NCBI GenBank assembly: GCA_039090855.1
Contig: CM077002.1
Location: 86,122,194 to 86,186,193, forward strand
Reading direction: 5' to 3'
DNA: 64,000 bases
Source of the DNA: Macrothele yani
Lineage: Eukaryota > Arthropoda > Arachnida > Araneae > Macrothelidae
Positions 20,269 through 32,512 of the stretch are shown piece by piece (within the stretch, counting starts at the first letter, position 1; every line of letters starts with the position of its first letter). A program made the translations under genes and the position numbers. Under the pieces are notes generated by a model. The model was given only the letters and a program-made list of their open reading frames with translations. It did not search any database and was not told the origin of the DNA.

Positions 20269-22648
20269 ATCATACATTCATGCAGCTTTGCAAATGTCAA
20301 ATGTCATCTAGCTGCTTAATTATTCATGTGCTATTTAGAGAATCTATATTTTGAGGTTACTCACCTTTAATCCCTAACTCTTTCAGGAGGTTTTCGTCTC
20401 TACACATTTCCAACACGTATTTTTCTCATTTACATCGTGGTTCGAGGCCGCAAAATAAACACAAAAAATAATAATAAATAAAAAATCTTTTTCAACTCAC
20501 GCAAATTTCACTCCCATCCTTTCTTTCACAATGACCCAAATTCCAATTTAAAATAATCTATCACACATATATACAATTGAACTCCCTAAAACACATTAAT
20601 CTAATTAAAACTTCAATCAATAAAAACCTATTTACACATTTCCTAAAACGTCAAAGTTAAAAAGCTATAACCCAAAATATTTACAATTGCACATCAGCGC
20701 AAAATTAAAATAAACCCAAATACCTGACACAACCACAATATTCAACAATTAAAGGCCCCTCTCCCCTCAGAAAACAAGCTTGACATCCTAGCACTTTCAG
20801 CCTCTGCCCCGGCCATTTTCAAGGAGCGGACGCAACAGATGTACCACCAGTCACCTCTGCGAAACGTAGCGAATGTTTCAGTGCTCACGTGGCTCATCTG
20901 ATTTCCCGTTCTCCGTCGTTCAGGCACAGTGGCGCCATCTATCAGATGATCCAATAGCCATCTTTTCCTTTTGTACTTATAAATATCTGTTCGATTTATT
21001 TGATTCTTAAAACTAATCATCTTATATTCTAACACGTTTTTATTTATATTACATCATTTTTTTATTTTTTTTTTCCTCTTGCCTTTTCCCCTCTGTTCTT
21101 CTCTGTGGCTTTCCTTTCTGATCAAATCCCTCCAATATGCGTTTAAGCTATTAGGATCATTAACGATACATAACCTGTGTCTACTTTTTTCTATCAACAC
21201 TGTCTCTGCCAATCTCAAATGCCTGTCTGTACGACAATTCTTAATAATTTTTATTTCATCAAACTTTGGGTATTGCTTTTGTTCAATACAGTACTGGACC
21301 AATGCTGTTTTTGCTTCTTTTTTTTTTTGCCAATTCCGTAAGTGCTGTTGTAAACGATGTTTTAGTTTATTTTTAGTGCTTCCTATATATGATACTGTAG
21401 GATTGTTGCTTATAGGAATCTCATAAACGCCAGCTCTATCCAAGCACTTCTTGTTTTCTTTCGTATTGATTAAAAAATTTTTAATGGTATGTACTTTATT
21501 GCCCAATTATAAATTATATCTATTACACAATTTATTAATTTCAGCTGAAATGCCTTTTATGTATTGAAATGATCCAATATATTTAATCTGCTTATTAATA
21601 TTTCTTCTTATGTTTGAAGAGTTAATACAACTGTTCTGCACTTCCTTAATCCATTTTTTTATTTTTTTACTGGGATATCCATAATTCTTTGTAACATCAG
21701 TAATGTTTTTCAATTCATCCAATACCCAAAGTTTGATGAAATAAAAATTATTAAGAATTGTCGTACAGACAGGCATTTGAGATTGGCGGAGACAGTGTTG
21801 ATAGAAAAAAATAGACACAGGTTATGTAACGTTAATGATCCTAATAGCTTAACCGCATATTGGAAGGATTTGATCAGAAAGGAAAGCCACAGAGAAGAAC
21901 AGAGGGGAAAAGGCAAGAGGGGGAAAAAAGAAAAAAATGATGTAATATAGATAAAAACGTGTTAGAATATAAGATGATTAGTTTTAAGAATCAAATAAAT
22001 CGAACAGATATTTATAAGTACGAAAGGAAAAGAAGGCTATTAGATCATCTGATAGATGGCACCACTGCGCCTGAACGACGGAGAACGGGAAATCAGACGA
22101 GCCACGTGAGCACTGGAACATTTGCTACGTTTCGCGGAGGTGACAGGTGGTACATCTGTTGCGTCCGCTCCTTGAAAATGGCCGGGGCAGAGGCTGAAAG
22201 TGCTAGGATGTTAAGCTTGTTTTCTGAGGGGAGAGGGGCCTTTAAATGTTGAATATTGTGGTTGTGTCAGGTATTTGGGTTTATTTTAATTTGGCGCATG
22301 TGCAATTGTAAATATTTTGGGTTATAGCTTTTTAACTTTGACGTTTTAGGAAATGTGTAAATAGGTTTTTATTGATTGAAGTGTTAATTAGATTAATGTG
22401 TTTTAGGGAGTTCAATTGTATATATGTGTGATAGATTATTTTAAATTGGAATTTGGGTCATTGTGAAAAGAAAGGATGGGAGTGAAATTTGCATGAGTTG
22501 AAAAATATTTTTATTTATTATTATTTTTTGTGTTTATTTTGCGGCCTCAAACCATGATGTAAATGAGAAAAATACGTGTTGGAAATGTGTAGAGACGAAA
22601 ACCTCCTGAAAGAGTTGGGGATTAAAGGTGAGTAACCTCAAAATATAG
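20269..22648. mobile_element. Palindromic Penelope-like element (GIY-YIG family f)
   Basis: The left arm (20340 to about 21280) is the reverse complement of the right arm (about 21720 to 22652). Left-oriented coding sequence fills the gap between them. The two copies are head-to-head, with 3' ends outward, and the left one is longer. A 71-nt unpaired extension (20269-20339) occurs only on the left. Near-identical 12-mers (20257-20268 and 22649-22660, 11/12) flank the whole unit as a target-site duplication, supported by the host LINE reading on across it. The two arms preserve the same 97-codon frame (20742-21035 minus, 21959-22252 plus), but that lies beyond the nuclease stop and looks like 3' UTR. 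Confidence 0.8.
21054..21720 (-). pseudogene. PLE RT C-terminus plus GIY-YIG endonuclease
   Basis: Minus-strand coding region of the longer PLE copy. From about 21720 it reads DELKNITDVTKNYGYP, then NKQIKYIGSFQYIKGISAEI (linker after the RT thumb). After one stop (at about 21508) comes the open frame 21506-21054. It holds the nuclease signature AGVYEIPISNNPTVSYIGST followed by KLKHRLQQHLRNW and LRLAETVLIEK, the conserved E of the metal site being in the last block. This domain nicks target DNA to prime reverse transcription in PLEs. The 150-codon nuclease frame is intact, the RT is almost wholly missing, and the C-terminus is very basic (RGKGKRKKKIKK). The plus arm repeats the last third of this domain from 21726. 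Confidence 0.8.
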
Positions 22649-22660
22649 ATTCCGGATTCT

Positions 22661-22902
22661 GATCTTCCCATGATTTCCTTGGCCTTCCTCTACCTTTCTT
22701 TCCTGTCACTTGGGCTGAATAAATTTTTCTTAGTAAACATCTCACCACTCATTCTTTCAACATGGCCAGGCTACCTCAAAATATTTGTTTCCACCTTATT
22801 AACAACATTTTGCTTCCCATTACACATGTGCAACACATCATCATCCCTCACATGACCAGAATGTCTTGCCACCCATCCTACTGCCATAAGGAATGCATCT
22901 CT
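22661..22902 (-). mobile_element. Old non-LTR retrotransposon fragment, part 2
   Basis: The minus-strand translation reads VARHSGHVRDDDVLHMCN and then PGHVERMS, with RGRPRKSWEDQ-like residues. This is the GHV-R...GRPRK-W signature near the end of many non-LTR ORF2 proteins. It is split from 31599-31905 by the LINE at 22916-31585 and from 20130-20256 by the palindromic PLE. Several frame breaks, unclassified clade. Confidence 0.6.
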
Positions 22903-23318
22903 CCAGCACACAAACTTTCAAAATGTTTTATTCTGAGCGAAATTTACAGGGAACGAAGGCGGTAGGCGGCATGTGTCTTTACAATGCCTGAAATCATAAT
23001 AACAGGAGTCAGATATATACAAAGTGTGTGCAGTTTACATTATGCAAGGGGTATATACAATGCAAGTGAAATAGATGAGTGGACTACAAAACATAATTAC
23101 TGTAGTATGTATTCAAGAAGTGCACTATTTACAGTATGAGAGGTGTATATATACAGCAAATGTGCAAGTTACAGTAAGAGAGGTGTATATATAATACAGT
23201 GCTAGTGAGATAGATGAGCGATGATACAACATAAGTGCAACAGTGCAGGGTGTGATAATGGAAAAGATATATGTGAGCCTGAATAAATGTACAATTTAGG
23301 CGAAGTATATACAGATGT

Positions 23319-25220
23319 ATATACAAGTTGCATGTGAACAAATTATCAGGAAAAACCAAAATGTTGATGCAAAAAGAAGAGAGATGAGGACAACTAAAGA
23401 AGATGTGACTTCCAAAGTGGAATATATAGAGCTATGCAAGACAGTAAGAAAAAGTATCACTGAAGACGTAAGGAAATTCAACTGTGAACTAGTGAGGAAA
23501 GCAATTGAAAACAACCAAAGCCTAAATATAGCAAAGGGACATCTCAGTAAGGGAAGAAAACAGATTATGGCACTGAGAAAAGAAGATGGTTCTGTAACAA
23601 GAAATAGAGGCGAAATTTTGACAATAGTGAAAGATTTCTACTCCAAATTATATGAAAGGGATGATATATGCACTCCAGACATCATGAAAGATACCAGTAC
23701 CAGAGTTCCTCCAGTCCTTCCAGCAGAAGTTGCACATGCAATCAAGAACATGAAGCGAGGAAAAGCTCCAGGAGAAGATGGAATTACTGTAGACATCATA
23801 CAAGAAGCAAGTGGAGAAATCGAAACAGTACTCGCCCAAATTTTCACTCGATGCCTTAATGAAGGAAAGATTCCTGAGGATTGGAACACCGCTACAATGA
23901 TCCTGCTACATAAGAAAGGTGACATTGAGGATCTCGGAAACTACAGACCTATCAGCCTCCTATCAGTAGTTTATAAAATCTTCACTAAAGTTCTTTCACA
24001 CCGCTTGAAGGTAACACTGGACATGGCTCAACCGAGAGAACAAGCTGGATTCAGGAGTGGCTACAGCACAATAGATCATATCCACGTACTGAGAGAACTA
24101 ATTGAAAGAGCGAGGAATATGAACTTCCATTGTGCATGGCTTTTATCGATTATGAAAAAGCCTTTGATTCGGTGAAACCATCAGCAGTTACAATGGCTCT
24201 GAAAACCTGCGGTATTGAAGATGCATACATTAATATTATTAATAACATCTATGAAAATGCAAGTGCAAAGATTAGGCTGTTTGAAAATACAACACACGTA
24301 AAAATTGGAAAGGGAGTGAGACAAGGTGACACCATATCTCCGAAGCTCTTTAATGCCACATTGGAGGGTGTTTTTCAGTCACTGAGCTGGGAAAACAAGG
24401 GGATAAAGATTAATGGAGATTATCTAACCCACCTTCGTTTTGCTGATGACGTGGTCATTTTTGCAACTACCCCATCAGAGCTGCAGAGTATGATCCAGGA
24501 ACTTGCTGACAAGAGTAAAGAAGTGGGATTAAAAATGAACTTTCAGAAGACAAAAGTGATGTTCAATGCTTTTACAAGAAATGAAGATTTATCGATTGAT
24601 GGAGAAAAGCTGGAGATAACAGACACGTACGTTTATCTTGGACAGCAGATATCAAGTGAGGGTCACATTGATGAAGAAATTAATCGGCGTACAAAACTTG
24701 CCTGGAGAGCTTTTGGAAGAAACAGCAGAATTTTCAAGAGCAATATGCCATTATGTCTTAAAAGAAAAGTGTTTGATCAATGCATCCTTCCAGTGCTTAC
24801 GTATGGTGCAGAGACGTGGACCTTAACTAAAAGAGACATACAAAGGCTGCAGACAACTCAAAGAAGCATGGAGAGGTGCATGCTTGGTGTAACCAGGAGA
24901 GATAAGAAGAGGAACTCGTGGATCCGAAAAATGACAAGAGTGGAAGACATCATGATCAGAGTTAAATCCCTGAAATGGCAATGGGCTGGACATACTGCCA
25001 GAAGGACAGATCATCGATGGACAGCCGAAATTTTAGATTGGATTCCAAGGGACAGGAAAAGACCCAGAAGAAGACCACATGGGAGATGGGTGGATGAAAT
25101 TCGAAAGTATGCAGGGGTGACATGGAGGAGACTGGCACAAGACAGACCGTTGTGGAGGAAACTTGGGGAGACCTTCGTCCAGCAGTGGATTGATAATGGT
25201 TGACAATGATGATGATGATG
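23319..25220 (+). mobile_element. RTE-type LINE copy, 5'-truncated
   Basis: ATATACAGATGT at 23307-23318 and again at 25221-25232 is a 12-bp target-site duplication. The copy starts at the point corresponding to about 35175 of the fuller copy at 33304-36453, so it lacks the endonuclease. It ends in a (GAT)n run, as does the other copy. RTE-clade elements commonly end in short microsatellite tails. It lies inside the 3' UTR repeats of the LINE on the opposite strand. Confidence 0.88.
23360..25203 (+). pseudogene. RTE-type reverse transcriptase, one frameshift
   Basis: Two open frames, 23315-24175 and 24130-25203, together span the reverse transcriptase and C-terminal domain. They include EDWNTATMILLHKKGDIEDL, NYRPISLLSVVYKIFTKVLS, CMAFIDYEKAFDSVKPSA (first catalytic D), GKGVRQGDTISPKLFNATLE, LRFADDVVIFAT (catalytic FADD) and a basic C-terminal part (RRRPHGRWVDEIRKYAG). 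A one-base loss near 24135 shifts the frame just before the first catalytic block, as comparison with the minus copy around 34390 shows. The catalytic residues are otherwise intact. It is nearly full-length for the RT part but has no endonuclease and could not move on its own. Confidence 0.87.
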
Positions 25221-26082
25221 ATATACAGATGTGCATGAAGCCATATAGGAACAGGGAACGAACTATGTGCAGCAAGTGAGATATACATACAATGCAATGA
25301 AAATATAAATACAAATGATGCAGAACATAATGATGCAATTGAAATGTGTACTATATACAGATGTGTTCAAAAAGTGCGTGACTGAGATATGTATGATGCA
25401 GACAGTAAAGAATGAGCTTGGGCTCCGAAACGGAGCATACACAGTACCAAGGAATATGTATATGTACAGAATGAACAGCAAAATGTATACAGGATGTGTA
25501 TGTACAATTTATATGAGCAATATGACGAATAAATGAGCAGAAGATATATGACGAAATAAAAACATTGAATATACAGGTACAATGTGAGACACACAGAAGA
25601 AATCACTAGAAAGATCACTTATTCAGAAGAGGGCACCACAAAGTAAGTGCACGTGAATAACCTGCAAATACTAACAGTAAAAAGATAAACTGGAGATGGG
25701 AATATGAAGAATGTACAGAAGAACTAAGTCTGACAAGCTTAGGGAGACACTCTTCGGATTCGGTGAGCCAGTCCAGGGTTCATCACAAAGATCAAAGCGG
25801 GGAAGGTCCCGACGTAGAGGATGGAAGTCAAATCATAAGATGTAGGTCTGCAGAAGGCCCAGAAAACCAGCGGTGTAATGGTGACCATACACTCAGGAAC
25901 TGCAGGCTCTGGTCAGTGGCCCTGGTTGCGGTAAACACCAATCGGAGCCTGGAGGTCAGCCGGTTGTGGAATTGCGCACAGAGGGTATCTCCTGCTTGAA
26001 GGAGCGTAGGCACATTAGTGGTATGACAGAGCTGCAGATAGGAGCAGTAAATCACATGCTTTGCGAGTACAAAGATGTATGA

Positions 26083-29000
26083 TCATGGCTCAGATAAAGG
26101 CACCGGTGGCGAACAAGAAACCAGCAACGTGCTGTATGAAGAAAAAGGCAGCTCTTTGGCACAGAGACACTTGGTAAAGGCTAGGTGTAGTAAAGGAAAG
26201 ATTGCCAGGCAGTACTGGTAGATGTGTAGAACATCGGCATGCTCAGAACAGAAGATGCAGGTGGGTGCGGCTGCCAGCGTCATCCGAAATAACGTGGCCG
26301 GCACTGGCAGGCAGGGGTGAAGGAAAAGCCAGTGAATATTCCTTTCATCTGGTGTCGAGATGGGTGAAGCTGTTGCCGACCACACACTCGGAAGAGCGGC
26401 GGGTGGCACTCCTGAAATGAGCTGGGGTGCGGGTGGCGATGGATCCAGAAGGAGAAAACGATACAGAGTACGGACAGTGAAACTGGAGATCGGAAGAAAA
26501 GAGCCACGAACAGGAAGAAAAAAAGGAAGGGGAAGAGAAGCAGAAGAAACGAGAAAGAGGCCAGGCGGAGAAGCGAGAGCAGGAAAAAGAGTAATGATCG
26601 AGGAGCGGAGAGAATCATAGAGTGCAAGAGAGGCAGAGGTGCGTGGAAGGAAAGGAGAGAGGTCGGAAAAGGGTTTCCATGTTAGATCGGAGGAAAGTAA
26701 GTCTCGGACGGATACGATCCCAGCGGGGAGCCAGGAAAGGTCAGTGAAATACGGTGCGTTAGGAGGATGGAGGAGTAGAAGAGGGTTTCAGTTAGAAGTT
26801 CTGAGGTGGTAGCAGGTGGGGCACAGAGTAGTGGCAGAGAGCGAAGAAAGGAAAGCGCCTCCGAATAAACGGGGGAAAGACGAGAGCGGATGAGAGAAAA
26901 CCGATCCATCAGTAGAAAAGTTGTGAATTTGAAGCGGGGGTTCCGGAAAGAAATCATCACGTCTTGGAGAAGAGAGGCTGCGGATCTTGGTTCACAGAGT
27001 AGACGCAGAAGGGATACTATCTGGTGTACTTTGTAGAACTAGCGAACATCCAGGAGCGCAATACCACCAGTGGAGATTGGACGACTTAGAGTTAAGACTT
27101 GTATCTAATGATGAGCTGACCAGATCATAGTAAAAATGAGCCGTGTGACTTCAGCAAGATAGTAAGCTGGCATGCGAGCAGCTGCCCACACATGAAGACA
27201 AGGAGACAGAAGATATGTACGAGCAAGGCATGCCCGGGTGACGTAAGAGGCACTGAACTGAGCTTTCTGCCAGAAGGCAGCCGATCGAGCAAGGCAATTA
27301 CGAAGAGCAGCCCACCTGTTGTTTCGGGCAGCTATGGGAGCTCCCAGGTGTACACCAAGAAATTTCTGAGAAGAAGCAGTCCAGGAGGCGCCCCATGGAG
27401 AGTCCGTCCTGTACTCCCAGGCACCACACCACAGGCCGGCACTCTTGGTAGTGTTGAGCATCGCTGAGGAGAAAGAAGAGTAAAGTGCATATACATGAGC
27501 AAGGGTATTAAATTGCGACTCCATTCAGACACAGAAAGTCGCGTCATTGGAGTAGGCTATAGAGAAGTGCCTGGTGCTTGCTGTGGGAGGAGGAAGAGCT
27601 GCAAGAAATGCACGATGTACTGTGCGTAGGAAAGGCTCAAACGCCAGAGCGAATAATTGCCCAGAAAGTGGACACCCCTGTCGTATTCCACGACAGAAAG
27701 AAATGGGTGCTGTCAGAAAGGCGGCTGTCTTGACCTGAAAGACGGCGTTGTGATAGAGAGCAAGAATAGTGGTAACGAAGACAGAAGGAAAGCCAAAAGC
27801 GTGTAAAGTAGTTGAGAGAAATGAATGGGATATATTATCAAAAGCTGCACGTTGGTCTAAATTTAGTAGGGCAAGAGATTCAGAATTAGTCTGGGCAAGA
27901 TACAGAAGAACACGAAGGAGGTGAGGGTTAGTAGCGATAGAACGACCAGGTACCGTGCAGGACTGGTCAGAAGAGAGAAGATACAGAAGAACTTGATCTA
28001 GGCGGTGAGAGAGAATTTTAGTGAACAGTTTGTAATCAAGATTTATTAGTGAAATCGGACGCCAGTTCCCCAGGTCAAGGAGGTCACCCTTCTTAGGGAA
28101 AAGTACCATGTGAGCAACAGTGAAGCCCTCGGAAGGGAGATAAGTGCAAAGGCAGAAGAGTAAGCAGCAAAGGAAGGAGAGAAGGTAAAAAGACAAGATA
28201 AAATGATAGAGAAAGGCCGTCGGGACCAGGGACGGCTCGGGGATTGAGAGGGAAAGTGCAGTCCTAAGTTCAGATGGAGAGATAGGCTGCAGAAGAGAAG
28301 CGGAGAGGTGAGAGGGGACTTGAGGGAGAGAAGAAAGTAAAGTATTACACGCAGAAGCAGAAGGTGGAGGGGTATCACTGTACTTGTCGGAGAAGTATTG
28401 ACGAACATGGGAGCAAAGCACATCTGGGTCCGAAGCCACACGACCGTCAGGCAGACGCAGCACATGGAGTTGATGAGAAGAACAGCGCTGATCCTCTAAC
28501 AAAGACAAGAACTCAAAAGAGCAGTCTTCGGGAGACAAGTGCTGGAGACAAAGTAGTAAAATGGCCTGCTGGGCTCGAGGTTCCAGAAGAGCACGGAGGT
28601 CTACCAAATATGCTGGATAGAGGGGGTGAGAGGCTCCAAGCTGGGAGAAAACTTGTCAGAGATTGCGTTCTTCCATGGTGTGCAGATTGGCAACTGTGAA
28701 CGAGTGGCTCTTGAGAAAGTGGAGCAGGTGTGACTTGACATCCAGCCAGTAACTTAGTGCACAGGATGCAGTGGACAGTTTAGGGTGATAAGAGTGAAGG
28801 AGATTCCGGACGTTCGAACACAAAGCCTGGTCATCCAGGAGAGAGGCATCTAATGTCCAGGAGTGAAACTCGGAGCTTTGACGGAAAGAAGAGGTGAAGG
28901 TGGCCACAATGGCACAATGGTCAGAAGAGGCAGTGGGTAGATGCTGACAGTCCGTGACCACAGGCAAAAGAGCAGTGGTTGTGTAGAAACGGTCAAGTCT

Positions 29001-29800
29001 AGCGGAAGATGACGAGGTGGCAGTTGAGGACCTCCACGTATGGGAGACCGTTGTAGGATAAATTTGATGAAAGACATCCCGAAGATCAAACTCCGTGATG
29101 AGGGAGTGTAATTGCTCCACAAGACGTAAGCGAGTTTCCTTATAAATTGGAGCACGATCAAGATCAGGGTCAAGCATGCAATTAAAATCACCGCCGATCA
29201 ACACGTGATCCGATGGCAATGCTGACTGAAGAGCTGAATGGAGCGCCATGAAAGGGAGGGTGTGATGTTGAGGTGTGCATGGAAGGTAGATGTTGAAAAC
29301 AAAATAACGACGCTCGTCCAGAACAAAGGTAAGGCGCTGAAGCAAGTCACGGCAGAGATGCTGCACCGTCACTGAAGATAGAGCTTGACGGAACTGAGTG
29401 CGGATGCCGATGGCCAGACCGCCGATTGTAGAGTGTCGAAAAGCGTGGCGGAACTGATAGTTCCACGTATGCCATCGATTGAAGGGCGTTGTAGGCAGGC
29501 AATTTGTCTCTTGGAGCAGAAGAATGTCTGCTGTGAGGTGATGGAGATCCTCATGAGTAAGCGAGTACGCCAGAGGGGACCCAAACCCCTACAGTGTCGT
29601 TATCTTGAACGAAAATGTCCGACGGCGGTTCAAGGAGCTTGTCAGCAGCTCGTTGGAGCCGAGAGAGACGATCGCAGACTTTCTTGAGACATCCGCTTTC
29701 GCCGAACGATGTGGATTGTAATTCTTGTAGGTGAGATCGAACAACCGCCACTTGTGTCATAGTTGCTGCAAGCTCCGTGAGATAGGATTGGAGAAAATCA
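26083..29800 (-). pseudogene. LINE ORF2: endonuclease, reverse transcriptase, CCHC
   Basis: Read on the minus strand. An upstream helical segment (29889-29600, LTELAATMTQVAVVRSHLQE) precedes the APE endonuclease. The nuclease shows DILLLQETN near 29530, then VLIGGDFNCMLDPDLDRAP, SSARLDRFY and SSDHCAIV in 29372-28656. The RT (28607-27525) has GNWRPISLINLDYKLFTKIL, ALLNLDQRAAFDNISH, GIRQGCPLSGQLFALAFEP and AYSNDATFCV. The last is the catalytic box, where the usual YADD is YSND. 27524-27105 holds the post-RT FLGVHLG block and 26409-26083 a terminal CIFC-x7-H-x4-C zinc ribbon. Stops separate several blocks. It would nick target DNA and copy the element RNA, but the altered catalytic box and breaks make it inactive. 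Confidence 0.82.
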
Positions 29801-30045
29801 TGAGACATGGTTTTACTACGAGGACCGATGAAATAGGAGTATAACTCCGCACCAGAAATCGGTGTCTGTGGTAGTGAGGAATCTTCCAATTTCTGTATGA
29901 AATCCTGTAGAGTAAGTGGGACCAGTGTGCTGTCGTCAGAGTCGGAGATGGAGATGCTAGAAGCGTCAGATGCGAGTGAACATCTTTCCGAGCGATCACG
30001 TCCTCCTTGAAAGGTGGGAGATATGCGTGTCTCCTTATTGCGACG

Positions 30046-31377
30046 TCAAATAATCCGACGACGCTTCGAACGTACCCTCTGTTGCTCGGGACTAAAGGCA
30101 GGATTGTCTGGCACTGTGAAGGCATCAGGCACATCGACCCTATTATCAGGCTCTGAAGGGTGCTGTGGAGTAAATGTAGAAAGCAGAGGAGAGTTCAACT
30201 GGTCTCCGGTCGAAGAATTCTCCTGCTGTGGGCATGTTTGGAGTGTAGAAGCTGAGTTGGAAGTGGAAGGTTGCGACGAAGTCACGCGTTGACCAACAGC
30301 TTTATGCAGACTTTCGGAATAACTCGACTGCCGCTGGTGAAAGGCGCCAGATGAAGATGCCGGGGGTCCAATTGACCGTTGAGTAGGCTGTACTGAAGAT
30401 TTGGAGGCAGTAGCTGCCCGATGAGGGCATAGCACACTAGGGTGACCAGTGCTCATACATACCGAACAAAGGGTGTCCACAGTGATGTCAATGCGCCTAA
30501 TATGAGTGTCACTGCGTACATTGAGTACTGATGGAACACGTAACATGGCTTCCTCCGAGGGAAAGATCACACGTACGTAAGAGATAACAGTCCTCTGGGA
30601 CTCCCGGAAAGGAGGAGTACGTAATGACCGATCTGACAGTACGTTCATAATTCTGAGCGACGGAGAGCAATAGGTCGTCGGATACTTCTGGAGGAACAGG
30701 GGCGAAACTGACTGTAGTAGGTGCTTGTGTGAGTGGGGTCGCAAGGAGATGGCGATCGCCGATGGAAATGCCTTCGGTCAGAACTCGAAGAGTGAAGGCT
30801 AGAGTCGCAAGATAAGCAATTACTTGACTGGTTCTTCTACCCACGTGAGTAACAGCCTCTTTTGGAACAATTTGTCAAAGGGCAGCGCTGTGTGCCGTCA
30901 GCTTTGTGTTGGGGAGGTGTGGAAAAATACACCCAGCCTGATTTTGTCAAGAAAAAGCTGACTTTGAGGGCAAGTAGTCGGAACATCCACGTAGATCTGG
31001 TCTGTACCATACGTCATCTGATAAGGGCACTTTGAAGAAGGGGGCTGGTGAGAAGAAGAAGAAGTTGACGCACCTGAGGTGACGGCAGCATACGTCACAC
31101 CTGGCGTGTGTTGTGATGACGCGGAAGTGGCTGGTGGAAGTGTGACGTCCATGGCGTCGTCAGAAGGCACAGGGGAAGGCAATGGTTCACCACTCTTCGT
31201 CAAATGAAAAGGAGATGGCTCCATGGGCAAGGCAACTTTGTCATGCTGCGGAGAGGAGGGGCTTATCAAAGGAAACCCTCCATTGGCGGATTGCTGCTGA
31301 GCAGCTGTTAGGGATAAAGAGTCACTTCCGAAAGTGAGGATAGAAGCTCCGCTACCCCCGGAAGTCGCCATTTGCAA
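30046..31377 (-). pseudogene. LINE ORF1, zinc-knuckle RNA-binding protein
   Basis: Minus-strand frames 31377-30898, 30844-30509 and 30744-30046 overlap and together form a protein with a Ser/Thr/Pro-rich N-terminus starting MQMATSGGSGASILTF. Next comes a middle domain (VSDDLLLSVAQNYERTVRSV) and a CCHC knuckle, CSVCMSTGHPSVLCPHR (C-x2-C-x4-H-x4-C type), followed by a low-complexity tail. ORF1 proteins of LINEs bind the element RNA in the ribonucleoprotein particle. The start at 31377 lies about 200 bases inside the element's 5' end. At least two frame changes break it. It sits immediately upstream of ORF2 in the same orientation. Confidence 0.72.
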
Positions 31378-31598
31378 TGGCGATAAGATTACAAGCTTTG
31401 GCCAACTCGACGAAAGCAGGAAAATGAGGAATGCAACACAGAAAGGGCACTTACCGACCTGGTAAATGGATCAGAAGTAGAATGGCTCCTTCACACACGC
31501 TGCACACACAAAATTAGGAGCTGTAGACTCGGAAATTATCACAAATGGAACAAAATACGAGCACAAAGTAAACAACGACTGTCATCCAGCACACAAAC

Positions 31599-31905
31599 GA
31601 ATCTGATGTTTCTTCTGTGGTACCCACATTTCACTGCCACACATCAGAATAGTAAGAACATCACTTTCATATGCAGCCATTTGAGACATTTTTCAAAATT
31701 CATTCTCCTAAGGCAGTTATGACTTTCAAAGATAATTTCATTCACCTTCTAACTTCATCATCTAATCTGTTTTCTCTGTCAAACATGCTTCCTAAATATA
31801 CATATTCATTCATCTAGGTCTATTTCTATACCACTTAGACTGACTTTGCATTCAGTACTAATAGTGCCTCTCTTAAAAACGATAATTTTGGTTTAACCGT
31901 TATTT
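31599..31905 (-). mobile_element. Old non-LTR retrotransposon fragment, part 3
   Basis: The minus strand reads NEYVYLGSMFDRENRLDDEV, the conserved YLG block just after the reverse transcriptase fingers/palm in many non-LTR ORF2 proteins, then a degraded stretch up to the target-site duplication of the inserted LINE. It continues at 22902 downwards. Confidence 0.65.
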
Positions 31906-32503
31906 ATATGTAGTTTGAATTTCATACAAACTTCATACATCCAGGACAACATACTGTACAACTCACTTTTGCTCTATGCCAACGGGACTGGGTCATCAAT
32001 TTACAGTGATCTGTACTCATGGATATTACCAAGACATAAACCAGCATTGTCTGTTTGGCATCATGCATGCATTCATAAATATATTAAACAGCCAGGGTGA
32101 CATTACACAAATTCGTTTGGCTCCCGCACCAGTAGGAAACCTTTTCAATAAAACACAATTCACTTGTATACATGCTCTACTACCAGCATGCATAGTTTTC
32201 ACAGTTTTAAGCTGATTTTCAGTTTACACATAGTTATTTAAGACCATTCACAGAAGCATGGGTGTAGCATTGTCAAAAATATATAAATTGATGGATTTTT
32301 TGTTCGTTTGTTTGTTTGGTTCCCACCAAAAAACTAAAAACTGATGTTTTCTGTTTGGGTGTAGATCAGTCTTGGAAACAATTTTTCCATAAATGTCACA
32401 AAATTTAAGTCTTTTAAATACATAAAAATCATTTTTTGTTATGCATTACCCTTCAATCATTGCTGATAATGAACAATGACAAACAGTCCATTGCATTTTT
32501 GAC
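31906..32503. other. Unassigned intronic sequence
   Basis: AT-rich, no recognisable gene. Two overlapping ~60-80 codon open frames (31915-32215) have no motif. Confidence 0.3.
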
Positions 32504-32512
32504 AAGATGCTA

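Larger units (their letters stand above)
22980..25740 (-). repeat. Degenerate tandem repeats in the LINE 3' UTR
   Basis: Excluding the RTE insertion (23319-25220), this stretch consists of loose ~50-60 bp repeats. They have recurring elements such as GTATATA, ACAATGCAA or AGTGCAA, GTGAGATA and GTGTATATA(T/C)A. Non-coding. It forms the 3' UTR of the minus-strand LINE. Confidence 0.5.
22916..31585 (-). mobile_element. L1/Tx1-like LINE, interrupted by an RTE copy
   Basis: CCAGCACACAAAC is present at 22903-22915 and at 31586-31598, a 13-bp target-site duplication, and the old LINE fragment reads across it. Minus-strand order is: 5' UTR (31585-31378), ORF1 with a zinc knuckle, endonuclease, reverse transcriptase, C-terminal CCHC, and a long repetitive 3' UTR ending AATAAAACATTTTGAAA. 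The total is 8670 bp, of which about 1.9 kb is the inserted RTE copy, leaving a 6.8-kb LINE. The 5' end appears complete. The RT framework (GNWRPISLINLDYKLFTKIL; CRGIRQGCPLSGQLFALAF) and the post-RT ASSQKFLGVHLG region look most like the Tx1/L1 group. That is by memory of family patterns. Confidence 0.82.
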
